Source of the DNA: Ectocarpus siliculosus
Lineage: Eukaryota > Sar > Phaeophyceae > Ectocarpales > Ectocarpaceae
DNA: 64,000 nucleotides
Assembly (NCBI GenBank): GCA_000310025.1
Contig: FN649737.1
Location: forward strand, 1,435,168-1,499,167
Direction: 5' to 3'
The notes under the pieces were generated by a model that saw only the letters and a list, made by a program, of their open reading frames with translations, had not been told where the DNA came from and ran no database searches. A program made the translations under genes and the position numbers. Position 1 is the first letter of the stretch. Every line of letters starts with the position of its first letter. Below are positions 25,401 to 37,700 of this stretch, one piece after another.

Positions 25401-28400
25401 CTCCCGAACTCACCGCGTGCACGCGGGGAGTGTCGATCAGACCGCTTGTACTGATCTCCAGCACCCATAACCGAACTTGTCCCGTTCGATTTTGACTGGA
25501 AACGTCCCGCCTCAGCGGCGTCTCCCCGTCGCCAACAACATCTCCTTCCTCTGAGAGCCGCTGCTCTTGCACGACGTCCGCGTTTTCCAACACCGGATCC
25601 TGATATGCGCAACATGCAAACACGCGGAGAGACTGATCTCCACACCCTTCAACCTGCTGCTCTCAAATCTGCGACAAGGATTGGAACTATTAAAGCGCGA
25701 CAATATTGCGCACAGACGCCGGAGCTGGCATGGTAAAGCACATGTGCACACGACTTCGAACAAGCGATGCAACCAAACACGTCGTTCACGAAGAGCGATA
25801 AAAGCAAAACAAGTCCCACCTCCTGCGGGATGGTGGCAGCGGTCATCGATAAGCCCCGGCTCATCCCTTGCAGACGTGAGCTGTCCAACACGTCGGCCAG
25901 CATGTCCCTGACGTGCACGTGGTGTGACGTGAGCACCAACCTCTCTCGCCCACCCGGTCTGCCCGCGGGGTCGCACATGCTCACGTGCAGGGCCAGAGGG
26001 TACAAGTCGACCGCAAGGCTGGTCGAGACAGCAGCATACGCCGGGCGAAACAAACGAAATAAACGGTCTGGGTGACACCACCATTCGCAGACAACGGAAA
26101 GCTTGGAAATCGAGACTGACATTTCACGATGATGGTGCACGATGACTTCTGCCACCACCTGCGTGCGGACACGCTGCTACGGGCTAACCACACGTTCAGT
26201 TCCATTCCAACGTGACAATACCATGATTACGCTAAACTCTCGCCAGCACAACGGAGAATCTGCGCTAAAAAGACGTTCAATCAAGCAGGTTTGAGACGAT
26301 TTTTTCGCATATGGCCAAGGTGAACCGCGGTTGACATCCTACAGCAGTACTACGTGCATGGTGGACATGCGCACGTTGTGGCGACAGAGACAACGGGCGT
26401 CGTATTCCCACCGACGGCATGGGTCCCGCTTGGGGGGCATCGGTTTTCAGACGGAGGAATACGCAGGCGTCACGAGCAGCAAGCCCACAAGCCTCCCCCC
26501 CCCCCTCACCGTGCGGTCGATGGTTCAGCCTCAGCGTCGTCCCCCCCTCCTCTCGCCTTCTCCGGGAGCTCGAGGTTTGAAGACACGTTCACCACCTGTC
26601 GAGCAAACACGGGCCCTCCACCGTACCAGTCCACCATGACATCCCACAGCGACTTCGGCAACATGACGTAGTCCTCGCCAAGGTCTAGGTTTGGAGCAAC
26701 TTCCCACTCAGCTCCACCCTGTGCGATTGGTGATTGGTTTTTCATTTGCGCCAGATGGTGCGTTGCATTACACGTTGTGAGATTCACCAGCACAAGACAC
26801 ATGGCAAGTTGTGGGCAGGGTACGTGGGCAAGGGACTTGGTGAGGATTGTGGAAGAAATTCAACGCAGAAGGTTTGCAAGTCTGAGTTAGCCAGCACGTC
26901 TTGAAAAACAGTGGTTCAGGCTGGAGGGTTCTCAGTCAAGGACCGTAACTATCTGCCGCTCAGAGCAGAGCAGATGCCATGAAGTTCAAGCAGTAAATCT
27001 ACGAAACGGCACAGATATTTTCCGGGGGCGCCTCTTGGCTGTCTTCTTCAACGATGCAACTGGGACTTAACCGATCAACAGCGTTCCTCTGACCGTAACC
27101 TACGAACTCGCCACGGCGCCAACGCGTACAAGGTATTTTGATATTTCGGACCCCGTCTTAGTTCATCTCTCCAGCGCACTGCACAACGGCAGAGAACACC
27201 TGATTAAGCCACTAAGCCTCACGAACAGACCCACGCCTCACCTGCAAGCTACTGTTGTCTATTTCGTGTGGTCGCCGGGCAAGCGTGGTCGGCACTGCTC
27301 TTTCTTTGCCTGCTCCCGCTAACCTCTCCATCGCTGGCGATTCTCCTTGAGCGTGCCCGTTCCCGTTACCAACGCCCATAGAAGCAACCCCATCGCCCAC
27401 GACATCCCCAGGGCGTACTGCGACGTCTCCCCCCTCTGCCCCCAGCGTCACAGCAGGCTCATCTGCGGGCCTTTGATCCAAGTATCCTGGGGTCTTGTCC
27501 AACCCTAAAGCCGTTCGCTCCGGCACGCGCAGCACGTCTTCCTTGGTGAGGGCAGCGTAGTTTGACCAGTACGACCACCATGGCGAAGCGACTAGGCACA
27601 TGCACTGGGCCTCTTCAATGGCGTATTCCATCAGATGTGCCAGCACCTGCAACGTGTGTGGAAAATACGCCCACAAACCCACTATTACAAGAGAAAAGCA
27701 CTTCCAATAATCCAGTGGCAAGAAAACCCGGATGTGTGGCGCATCTTGAAAGAAATACGAAAGGGATGCGCACGGATCGTGATAAATCAATGCCCCATGA
27801 CCCTCGAACCAAGGTATCCCTCCGTAGCACTAACTACCGTGAGCACCGCGAGAAAGAAACTGCGTCCGACCAAACATGACTTTGACCCACGGAAAGCCCC
27901 TGAGGCAAACTCCTTCACGTCGAACGTGCAACACCGCCGAGTCAGTGCTCGCTAAAGCCGTCTCCACGACCAACGAGCTAACAAGCCGCGTAGAAGAACT
28001 GCATACCTTGTCCTTCTCCTGCTGCGGCGAGGGCAGAAGATAGAACGGCCGGAGAGCGCGGTCCAGCGCCTCGTCGGACGCATGAAGCTACACGAGGGCG
28101 TAGAAGGGCAACAGGAAGTGAGAGTGTAAGTGTATTATAGTAGTTTGGTGCACGAGGGAGCCTTCGTCAGAATAAAAAGGCTGCTCTGCTGTTCTTGTGA
28201 ACGAACTGTGCAGTTTGCATATCGAGTCCTCATATGTTGCGTGCTTTGAAAAAAGCACGTGCCATTTCCGGCCGATACTTGGTGAGCACGAATCATCACA
28301 TCAAAAGCACTGCTGAGATCTCTACCAATAAGTGGGCGTCGGACGTCTCAAGTCTAGGGCCTCATCAAATACTTTGCAAACTAATAATCCCAGGTATATT

Positions 28401-30701
28401 TGTGTATGACAAGGATCGGACTCACGCCGATGAGGACAAAACGACGTAGAACCACGTCGTTCTGTGAACGTGAACGCGCCGAGAAAGTAGCCCGCGCTCG
28501 GCAAATAAAACCATTTCAAGTCGGTTCTGCATACGACCACTCGCACCTCTGCCCACTCGAAATATTCGGACAGCAGCAGCCCGGAAACTCCAGAGGTCTT
28601 CTGGAAGTGCGCGTGGTTCGCATCCCCGGCAGATAGCCCTAACTGTTTCTTGAGGCCAACAAGTTCCGCCTGTTACATGGAGGAGAGGTGGTTCGTGTCC
28701 AAGAACCAGGTGAGAGGGGAGGGGGAGTGCCAGAGGTACGAATTGTGAAAATATGTCATTCGCTCAAGAAATGCCTCTGCGGCGCCTACACAACAATCAA
28801 TACAGCACGCGCTAAGCCCGCATTCCCTCCTGCACGTACATCCGACAGGCGCGCCGTGGTTGCACCGGAAGCGGAACTCGCATCTCGAGCTCCTCCGTCC
28901 GCCCCTGTACCGTAGTGCTTAGGTTGGGAGGCCCCGGAGAAAAGGTCAAACAAAAACCGTAGACGTTCTTCTCTTGAGCCTCGGCAGCACAGCGCAAGGG
29001 CGCGACAGAAGTTCCGAAAGTCCAAGGAGCCTCGTCCGACGCAGTCGAACAGCAGGAAAGCCGACCTTTGGACCTCCACCGGTAGCCCCTAGAGAACGGA
29101 AAACCAAGTGTGGTACGATTTCGGTGGAACATCAGAAGAAGGTAGGCAACGCGTATGTCTGGCACCTGTGGAATCACACAGGCATGCAGCAAGTAACGAC
29201 CCGCAAGATGCTCTGACAAATCAAGCCAAAGCTGCACTGCCGCAGACGTCGCAAAAGCTTAACCCCAGTCGCACCTGCACGTCAGGGAAGACCCTCAAAA
29301 ACGCCTCCTTGTCCATGCCAGCACGCGCACCGCCGGAGTCCCCCAAAGACACCACCTGGCCGCCCTCACCGCTTCCCGCCCCAACCTTGAGCGGACCTCC
29401 CGTGGCACCGTCTCCCGGCTTCTTGCCGTCCAACTCTGCTGTCGCTGTCGCTGCTCCGTCACGGGACGCTGGAGAAGCGCTCCCATCTTCCCCGAAGCTG
29501 GCACTCCTGTCGCGGTTAGCGCTGGTTGCGGCCGACGTTGCCGTGCCCGAGTTGGAGGAAGGCGCCGCCAGGCTGCCGAACATCTTTGACGCGATGGTAT
29601 GCTTCACGGCCTGTGCCCTCCCCAACCGGAAACTCCTTTGCAGGAGGTTCACCTCGCCGTGGCGCCACCGGTTGAGCAGCTCATTCATCTGGGCAGCGGG
29701 TTGACAGCGCACGTCGTCAGAATGATTGGTACATTGCAAGGATCATTGCTGGAATCCAAAAGCAGCGGCCAAGTTAAACGCCAGCCCACGTGCCGACGGC
29801 CCTAGACACGCAATACGCACACCTTGAACGCGAACTCGCGTTTCTACTATAGATAGTCCCGTTGTAAGGCTGACGTCTTTTCATAGGTCGGCAGCTTTGC
29901 TGTCGATGCCAGGTAGTCAATGTACGCAGTGCACATTCCGATATACGTGTAATCGTGGTGTTTAGCGATGTGCGATACGTGTGAAAATATCATCCGTGGG
30001 GTAGGACTCAAACGGGGAAAGCCGGTTGGGAGTGTATTCCAACAGTTTTAAGTCTGTAGAGTCGCATGTTTGATGCATTGCAGGCAGTTGCCTGGAATAG
30101 GCGGAGAGCCCCGAAATGGACAATGGCATGGCATTCTTCTGAGAGCAGCGCTTGCACCACCGGTTACTGCTGTGTTTGGAGGGAAATGCGCCCTCAATGA
30201 GGAACAGAGATGATATTTCTCTGCTGAAACGAACTCCAAACCACGAAGTACATTTGTGAAACAGCACAGAAAATCAGAGTAGCCTAGAAAGGCTGTGAGC
30301 TCGTCGAAAACAGCTACACAAAGAGGTCTGTCTGCAGTGAGAAAACAACGCGTGCTGCTCTGGAAGTGACGTGAACTTCAGCACCGCATGCCCCTCCTTG
30401 ATTTATGGTATAGACTGTACTCCAACCACGATTACAGCGGTTTGTGAATCTTCCACGGATACCAACAAGGCGACACGTACGGCGAGATTCCAAAGCCAAC
30501 CCTCACGTCCGTCAACTACGTATTGTACAGCATTGATACCTGTGTACATGCGTGGCAATCTAACACCCACGTCTTTGCTTAAAGCTGAGTGCAACAGAAC
30601 TATGTAGGTAGATGACTTACGTTGTCTTGCATGGGCGCCGGCAACGGAGTAGGGAAGCCCCCAGAGGGCGGCTGGGCGGGTTGTGAGGAGCAACATCCCA
30701 T
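10896..30701 (-). CDS. Large ubiquitin-specific protease, USP32/USP4-15-like, with EF-hand, DUSP, UBL and chromo-barrel modules
   Basis: Deubiquitinase of the C19 (USP) family, about 1,950 residues from more than 30 exons. Order: MGCCSS start (exon 30701-30621), a long helical and low-complexity exon (29688-29275), degenerate EF-hand (29088-28840), DUSP (27646-26510; WWSYWSNY, IDNSSL, DYVMLPKSLWD), UBL (26018-23800; LAVDLYPLALHV, VMVENKNPDGKW), first chromo-barrel-like module (23976-22266), Cys box GNTCYLNSAVQ (21990-21586), more catalytic exons (21005, 20460 with a CxxC zinc ribbon, 19910), inserted UBL (19394-18475), low-complexity linker (18262-17811), second chromo-barrel-like module (17354-16565), then 14679, 14302, 13634, 13072 (YCSSCQAHRR), 12185 (VIHMKRF), 11919, the His box GGHYTAYCR with WLNFDDEFV (11596-11411) and the last exon 10994-10896. 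Catalytic Cys, His and Asp/Asn are all present. Phase breaks show that at least one small exon is missing at 24.4-25.4 kb and one or more at 14.7-16.5 kb. One intron appears to use a GC donor (12057). Confidence 0.85.
12267..12285 (+). repeat. A(19) homopolymer
   Basis: Nineteen consecutive A on the + strand, inside an intron of the minus-strand protease gene, where it is a T tract in the transcript. Confidence 0.9.
14725..14783. repeat. GA-rich imperfect microsatellite
   Basis: Repeats of GAGAGAGG/GGGAGA units in a protease intron, about 50 bases upstream (in transcript sense) of the exon at 14679-14539. It forms a CU-rich tract in the pre-mRNA. Confidence 0.8.
15561..15592. repeat. (GAT)n microsatellite
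   Basis: About ten GAT/ATG trinucleotide units, one interrupted, in the part of the protease gene where exon assignment is incomplete. On the minus strand it reads ATC repeats. No coding use is supported. Confidence 0.8.
17004..17019 (+). repeat. G(16) homopolymer
   Basis: Sixteen consecutive G inside the protease intron between the exons at 17354-17210 and 16762-16565; a C tract in the transcript. Confidence 0.85.
20462..20490. repeat. Four tandem TGTTGAG heptamers abutting a splice acceptor
   Basis: Four perfect copies of TGTTGAG lie directly against the acceptor AG of the protease exon 20460-20230. In the transcript they read CTCAACA repeats and supply the pyrimidine-poor tract at that 3' splice site. 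Confidence 0.8.
22412..22472. repeat. (GA)n microsatellite
   Basis: About 60 bases of nearly pure GA repeat. On the coding (minus) strand it is a CT tract about 30-90 bases upstream of the acceptor for the exon 22383-22266. Confidence 0.9.
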
Positions 30702-31731
30702 CCTGCTAGCAGCGACAACACTTCGACAACCCTGTCGACCGGCTTCCCGCCTGCCTCAGCGCCAAGAACCTGGACTACTTGATTCAGTGAAGGGTAGGCG
30801 TGAGCCAGTGCACGATCAAGTCCGCCGTAGTTCTGTAGGAGCCAAGCTGAGCGGAGAGAAAGCAAAGGTTAAGGTTGTATGCTGCACGACAACGATTTGA
30901 AAGGGGTGCGGCATGTTACGGAGGAATACAGCAACGCGCCGTTATTATCAGCTAATGCACCATCGAATCCACCTCCATGCCCCTTTCTTCGCTTTGCCGC
31001 TTGGACGGACAATGCGCGCTTGCCGGTTAGCACTTCAACACCCATCTACTTCATAAACTTCTTGCGCACGTACACCACCTTCGAATTGAATCTCCGGGAT
31101 CGATGTCTCCTTCTTGCTGCTGAAACCTGGTTCACCCGCGCGAGCTACTTCAATGGGAGCTATTTGCATCAGCACAACGGCCGTACTCTACTGTACCCGT
31201 ACAAACTATGCTCGGAGCTACAGCAGGAGCCCCAGCACAGGCAGCTAGCGGACCAACAGGTTCGCTACGTGCTGCCCATGTTCACGGCAGGTGTGCGTGT
31301 GAGAGAGAAAGGGGGAGTTTCGTATTCTCGAGAGTATTGTAGTGCGGGAGGCTCTTATCTTATGAAGAGGCGTGAAGCTGCTGCTATAGCGGCGGAGTGA
31401 TTCGCAGGCCGAAACGTGTGCATTGATGATGACAATTAGCCATCGCTTATCTCACCTCCTCAGTGGCGGTCTTGCGCTGCCGAAGCACCGACAGACAGCA
31501 CCTGCCTGTGCAATAAAGTGTGTGTGTGCGCGGTGCGGGAGGTGTTGTCGTGCCCCCAGATATGTCAACACCCACCCCCGTTGTACGCCGGGTTGGAGTC
31601 CCCCCCCTCCGACGCCACGCTCGGTGGGGGGTATCACAATGGCGATATTCCACAGCTAGGAGAGGATTACGAGCGCCTTGGTGTGACAAGATCGTCACAA
31701 TCTAAGTGGTGTGCAATAGAGGTACTCCACC
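30702..31731. promoter_or_regulatory. Divergent intergenic region, candidate bidirectional promoter
   Basis: Separates the start codons of the protease (-, ATG at 30701) and TM9SF (+, ATG at 31732), so it should contain both promoters and 5' UTRs. A near-consensus acceptor (TTTCTCTCCGCTCAG, minus strand, about 30851) upstream of the protease ATG suggests a spliced 5' UTR. A 522-base open frame on the + strand (30879-31400) crosses the region, but its product resembles nothing I recognise. No TATA box stands out. Confidence 0.45.
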
Positions 31732-34700
31732 ATGGCGCACCGATGGGGGTTGGCTTGTGCGGCGGGATTACTTCTGGCTGCGGTAGGCAAAACGGATGCC
31801 TTTTACTTGCCTGGCAAGGCGCCGAACTCCTTCAGCAACGGAGAGAAGGTGTGTATCTACGTCGGGTGCTTGTGCGCAGAACGCGTTGTAGGTGTGCAAA
31901 AACGTGGGAGTTGCCTGATGTTCGTATTGATAGCAAGTGCTGACGTGCCAGTTTTGAGTGTGTGTCTTGCAGTTTTCTTCTCCGAGTGAACGGACATCAG
32001 CCAAGCCACCTGTGAATGTTCTGCCAGGTAGCATAGCACCCCAGGTGTGTTTCGTGGTTCGGAACTGCTGCGGCACATTAAAAACAACGCGTTTGCCGCA
32101 ATGCTGCATCAAACCACACGGCACAAGACGACTGATTTTGTCGGGTGCTCTTGTCGAGAAAGAGCTTCACTATCACAAGACACAACGGGGTGTTATGCTC
32201 CCGATATTCTATGACGGGGGGCGTGATGCTGTTGCAATAACCTTGTAAGAACATTCCTGCAGCAGAATGTAAGCTACGCCAACATGTATTGTAGCTCCAT
32301 TTGTCTGTCTGGGTGCCGGAACGAAGGTACTGAATCCTCAGTATGCACAACCATCACGTGGTGCCTACTTAGCCTACGGTTGATCAGCTGTTTCGCCTCT
32401 CTTATCCCAGATTGGGTAAAACGTAAAACACACCTGCCAAAAATGTAATCGTGAACAGCCCGTTTTTCGCCTGGAAAATGTGCACGTACAGCAGTTCAGC
32501 AGTAGATGATTGTTTGAGCGTGGCTCCTCTTCCTCAAACCTCCTCTACTCGGTCTATGTATGCATATCGCATTCTCTTCTGATGCTGTCCCAGGTGGAGC
32601 TGCAGGTGGTGTTGCTGACGTCCACCAAGACTCAGATCCCGTTCGACTACTACCGCGCGCCCTACTGCCGACCTAGCAAGATCACCAAGGAGGCAGAGAA
32701 TCTCGGGGAGGTGAGTATCAGAATTTCTGCTGTGTGGCATCACGGCAAATCACGGGTGTTCAGCTTGAAAAGGGTACATACCTTACGTTTTTATCATAGT
32801 CTGAGAAAGGTCACGCTGTGGTCGGAGGAACTACAGTAGGCGACAGGCAGCCGTCTGGTGCGTCGACACCGGAGTCTTCTTGTTCCCTGGCGGATTGAGC
32901 AACACCACAGAGTTCCAACACACGTGCGTGTTCTTGAGCGCATCGCTCTTGCTTTTGCAATCTGCCCGCATGACCTCAACACAACCAGCTGCGAGTTGTA
33001 TGGTCGGTTCATGTCGAAAAATTACGGAGGGCCTACCCTGTAAGTTTTTTTACACGATCTTAGATCGAAAACACAACCCCATAGTATCAAACGACAAATG
33101 GCCTGGGGCGATCGTTGGTGAATTGTGGCGGCACTGCTGTAAATGGCATCTGCAGGTGCTCATGGGGGACAAGATATCGTCGTCACCCTATGTGCTGGAG
33201 ATGGCCCAAAACGCCTACTGCTCCGTCCTGTGCCATCAACAAATGAGCGATGTGAGTCGCGAAGTGCATGTGGTACACTTGCAGCGGCTGTGGCTAGGAC
33301 AGCTGGCAGTCGGACTTGGCTAAAACTGGGCAACGCTTGCGGGGTTCACCATGTGGTAGCTGATGCCGTGTATATACGACGTGTCCGCCGTCAGCATTCC
33401 TTTCCAGTTGTACACCAGTGTACCATACACAGCAGTGGAGCGTACCACGAACGACTGGAGGGTGAGGACTGATTGCCTCTTGCCTGCTGGCTCGTCGACC
33501 GGTCGGTTAGTGTTGATGCACATGCGTGTTGCTGACCATTGTCAAAACTCGGGGCAGAAGGAAAGGCTACTATGCCGAGCGAGGGGCGTGTTTGCACGGA
33601 CCGTCCTGCTTTGCCTTGAAGACCACATGTACATACGTAATGTTTTGCGAAAGTTTTATCACGCTGAGCGTCTCCGTCTTGGGTTCTCTGTCTCGTTGTC
33701 CTGCGGCATGGCGTGGCGGAACAGGGCGACATGAAACAACTCCGATCGTTGATTAGCAACGATTACAGGGTGCACATGCAGCTGGATAACCTCCCAGTCG
33801 CCATCGTCCGCGATGACAGGTGGGCCCGCCCTCCTGCCGACAAGAAGAGCGCACGTACCCATCCAGACACGCACACGTTTAGTATGGCACTGCGGTGTGC
33901 TAGCCTATAGTGGTTGTATCAGTCCTTTCGTGCCGGTGCGCTCAAGGGTTGCGTGTGGTGATGAGTAATGTTGAGGCGAGTGCTCGACCTGCCGTCTGAG
34001 AGAGCTTTGTTTTAGCGCTTCTACCTGTGTACCATCGTTTAGTTGAGAAGGTTGTTTCATGGCGGACGGCATTAATCCAAACTGCAAGAACTCGCGCTTG
34101 ATGCCCATGGCAGAGGGCAGACGACGACTCATGGCTTCCCAGTGGGGTACCAGGAGGGCGAGGACCACTTCCTGTACAACCACTTGACGTTCATCGTCAA
34201 ATACCACGAGGCAGACCACTTCCTGGGGAAGCGCGTGGTCGGGTTTGAGGTGATACCGTACTCCATCGCCCACCGTTGGGAAGAAACGTGAGTGCGGAAA
34301 GCACGGCAATCGAAACGTGTCAACACCTCGCGTACTGCTGTGGGGCTGTCACAAGCAGTAAAGAAAAGGGGGGGTCTGATATGATGGTTTCGTGGTTTCG
34401 AGAGAGACATCCGACGACCGTGGCCGTACCATTAGCACCTTTCACGTTTAGTATTTTCTTCGTTCCACGGCGAGTGTCATGGCACGTACGTATGACGTTG
34501 AGGTTTCTGCAGGTTTTGATGTGGTGGATTGGTTTGACCCAGCTGACCTACCCGCGGTGCGTTTCTGCGTTTTTCGCTGGTGGGTGGTCATGTCGATCAT
34601 CCCACCGTACTTTCAGACACATTGAGGGTGGTGGCCAGCAGGAACCGCAGAGTGGCGATGCGGTAGAAGGAAACAGACGGCGAGACCGCAAACTGGGTGA

Positions 34701-37700
34701 GAATCTCGAGACTTGTCCAGAGAGGGGCATGGCGCCTCCCATTGACAGGCAGTCGGTGGAAGCAGCTGGAGAGGTGAGTAGTAGGTGGTGACGGTGAGTG
34801 TGGTTGATCCTTATCTTGTTGGGATTTTGCGTGTTGTATCGGAACAACCGAGCCCGCAGCTCGCTAATACTCCATGATCCTTCGAAAACGGCATATTTTT
34901 GTACGAGTACTGTTTTTTAAGGTCCCCGCTGATTTTCCGAGGTAGACACGGCGAGAACTTGGTTCCGTTTGTACAATCCTGGATATACATGTAGATATTT
35001 TCGCGGCATACCATTCGCGCGAGTCGTAGTGGTGTCTTCCTCTTTTTTTTCAATATTTGTTGTGATGGTGCGTTCCTTGATTTCTGTTTTACTGGGTTAG
35101 TCCTTGTCGATGGAGTTCCCACTCGTATCACACGATGTAACGGGCTGCCATGTGCGGACGGTATCCCGCAAAACGGTATCTGGCTCGTGCGTTTTCGCGA
35201 CCGATACATTCCAAGTCAACGTCAGGGTGCTTTTTCAATTCCCAGGGCATTCCCTGAATAGACCCGTGACCAGTCAATACCCCGCACATGTCCTGCTGTT
35301 CGTGAGCATCGTTGCTATTCCCCTTGTCGTCTGTGCCACTTTATCGGCGAAGGTTATCTTCACGTACGATGTTGAGTGGGAACTAGACGCCAAAACCACC
35401 TGGTCGCGGAGATGGGAAAATTACCTCAAGGGCAACCCTGAGGTACGTGGCGCACCGTGCGATGTGTTCAACTGTGGGTGCACAGTCAATAGTAGCCAAG
35501 CAAGGACAAGCGGCTCATGCACGGACAAGCAGCGCAATACTGGGAGGGGTCCTGCTAGCGTCCGAAGTGATGCCTTGAGAGGTTTATGGACGTGGTGTTT
35601 CAAGATGTTTGAAGGCATGCAATGTTCTCTTGTACATCTATTCTCCTATTCTATACGAAGTACTTGCAAGAGCCGACTTGACATGAAAGAGGTAACTAAC
35701 ATTTGCGTCACTTTCACCGGAGCGCTCAGGTGCAAATGCGGGAACTCGGGGGTCTGTCTCTGTTGCAATATGAATGACTACGAAGAGATGTGTCTACTTC
35801 GTATAAGTTTACTGGGCCATGCTGCCATTACATATTGCAGAGTACAACAACTCTACCCGCAGTCAGTCATGACATCTACCTTAGGTATGCGGTTTTACCC
35901 CTCCTATTTACAGTAGTACATTCAGCGAATCCCCCCACCGCAACCCTGAGGACGGGGGGGCCGAAGGCCTATATATATTACGATGGTTTTCTTCTTCGTT
36001 GTTCTTCCTGCCGTGCAAAGTCGGGAAGCAGATCCAACGTCCTCGTTCACGGCGTGCAAAAGGTTTGGTAGGTGCAACGTGCCACCCGAAACGACGTTAT
36101 GGTGCACAATGATGAGACCCTTGGCGCGTTGTCTCGAAACGTCCTGTGCAGCGCGTTGGTGCAACGCTCTGCTGTCCACGAGCTAAAGGCAAAGTGTGTG
36201 GGTGACTCTAGAGAGGCGAGCGCAGAGGACGCGGGACCCTTGCTCGGCAAAGCTGGCGTAGTGGGAGTCAGTTGGCAACGCTACTCTTTTTGTTTCGCTG
36301 CTTCGAGAAGTCCCTCCCCCCCGTGTTTAACTTGTCGCCCATCACGTGTTTCCCGTGCTCGTTCGGTGACTTGCAGAACGAGATCCACTACTTTTCTATC
36401 GTGAACTCCCTGATGATTACCCTGTTCTTGACTGGAGTGGTGGCCATGATCATGCTCAGGACGCTAAGGAAGGACATCACTAACTACAACGAGGTAGGGT
36501 TGGAACGGGTATCCAATCCTTGCGCCGGCTGTCCTCTTGCGATCGCTTTGCTTTCTGGGCTGGCAGCTACAGCACATGGATCATTTTGGGTACAGAACCC
36601 CCATTTTGGTTTGGTGTTAGATATGCTCAAATTGCTTGTTCATCCTGTTGAGTCACTTTGCCATATTGTGTAGCGGTGGCAGCTGGTTGCACGGGTCGTC
36701 CAGTTGGTGACCTCGCAATCCCCTTGATATTGGAGCGTGATGTCAGATCTCGGTGCAGTTACACGAATATTTCTTCTCACAGCAGTACGCCTAGCCAAGT
36801 TGACGAAACGATAAATTCCTGAGTACCGCAGTTTTTGAGTTGACGTTCGACGAGGAAAAGGAACAGCTGAGTCTTTCCGCGACAGACAGGGAAGGCAAGC
36901 ACCAGAACAAGTGGAGAAAATAAAAAACGTCTTGTTTACCCTCGTCCGGTGCGATTCCCGCCCATGTATATCCAAAGTACGCCGAAACGAGTATCGAACT
37001 TGACATCCAGGGTAGATGAGATGACAACACACGCGTTTCACTGCTGCTGTTCGCTCGCTGAACCAACGACACCCTCGCTAAAGCCTGTGCTGTGCTTTTG
37101 CTTTTTCGTGGCGCGGTGCAGATGCAATCCGTTGAGGACGCTCAAGAGGAGAGCGGCTGGAAGCTCGTGCACGGAGACGTTTTCCGCCCGCCGTCCTTCA
37201 GCCCCATGCTGCTGTCCATCATGTGCGGTACCGGCATGCAGGTGTTGGCAATGACGCTGTCGACCATCACCTTCGCATTCTTGGGCTTCCTCAGCCCGGC
37301 CAACAGGTAAGCAATGCGTGACAGCTTGCACTCCAACCTGTTGTGGGATCTTTCTAACATAGTTGCTTTGTTTTCGATTCTCAACAAGTCTTGAGGTGGC
37401 AACTAACGCTGCTCAATTGTTTGCCGTTGGTGGCTTCGCAGGGGCGGCATGTTGACGGCGCTGCTGGTGCTCTTCGTGCTGATGGGGTCCTTCGCCGGCT
37501 ACTGGTCTGCCACCATGTACAAGTTCTTCAACGGCAAGATGTGGAAGCGTTGCACGCTAGCCACGGCTCTACTGTTCCCCTCGATGATCTTCGCGATCTT
37601 CGCGGCTCTCGACATTATGGTGAGCGAGGGCGCGTGTGTTTCGGTTAGCACGAGTTACATCGCACGAGAAACACCGTATTCCGTGTTGTGTGATACACCA

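Noticed and set aside
30617-30865. A minus-strand exon encoding LLQNYGGLDRALAHAYPSLN
   Set aside because: It shares the donor of the protease first exon, but only the frame starting MGCCSS joins the next exon without a stop. The other frame gives TGA immediately after splicing. The upstream acceptor probably belongs to a 5' UTR intron.
34512-34556. An extra TM9SF exon encoding [16 protein letters not shown]
   Set aside because: Its acceptor phase is incompatible with exon 5, whereas the acceptor at 34616 joins in phase and continues the family pattern.
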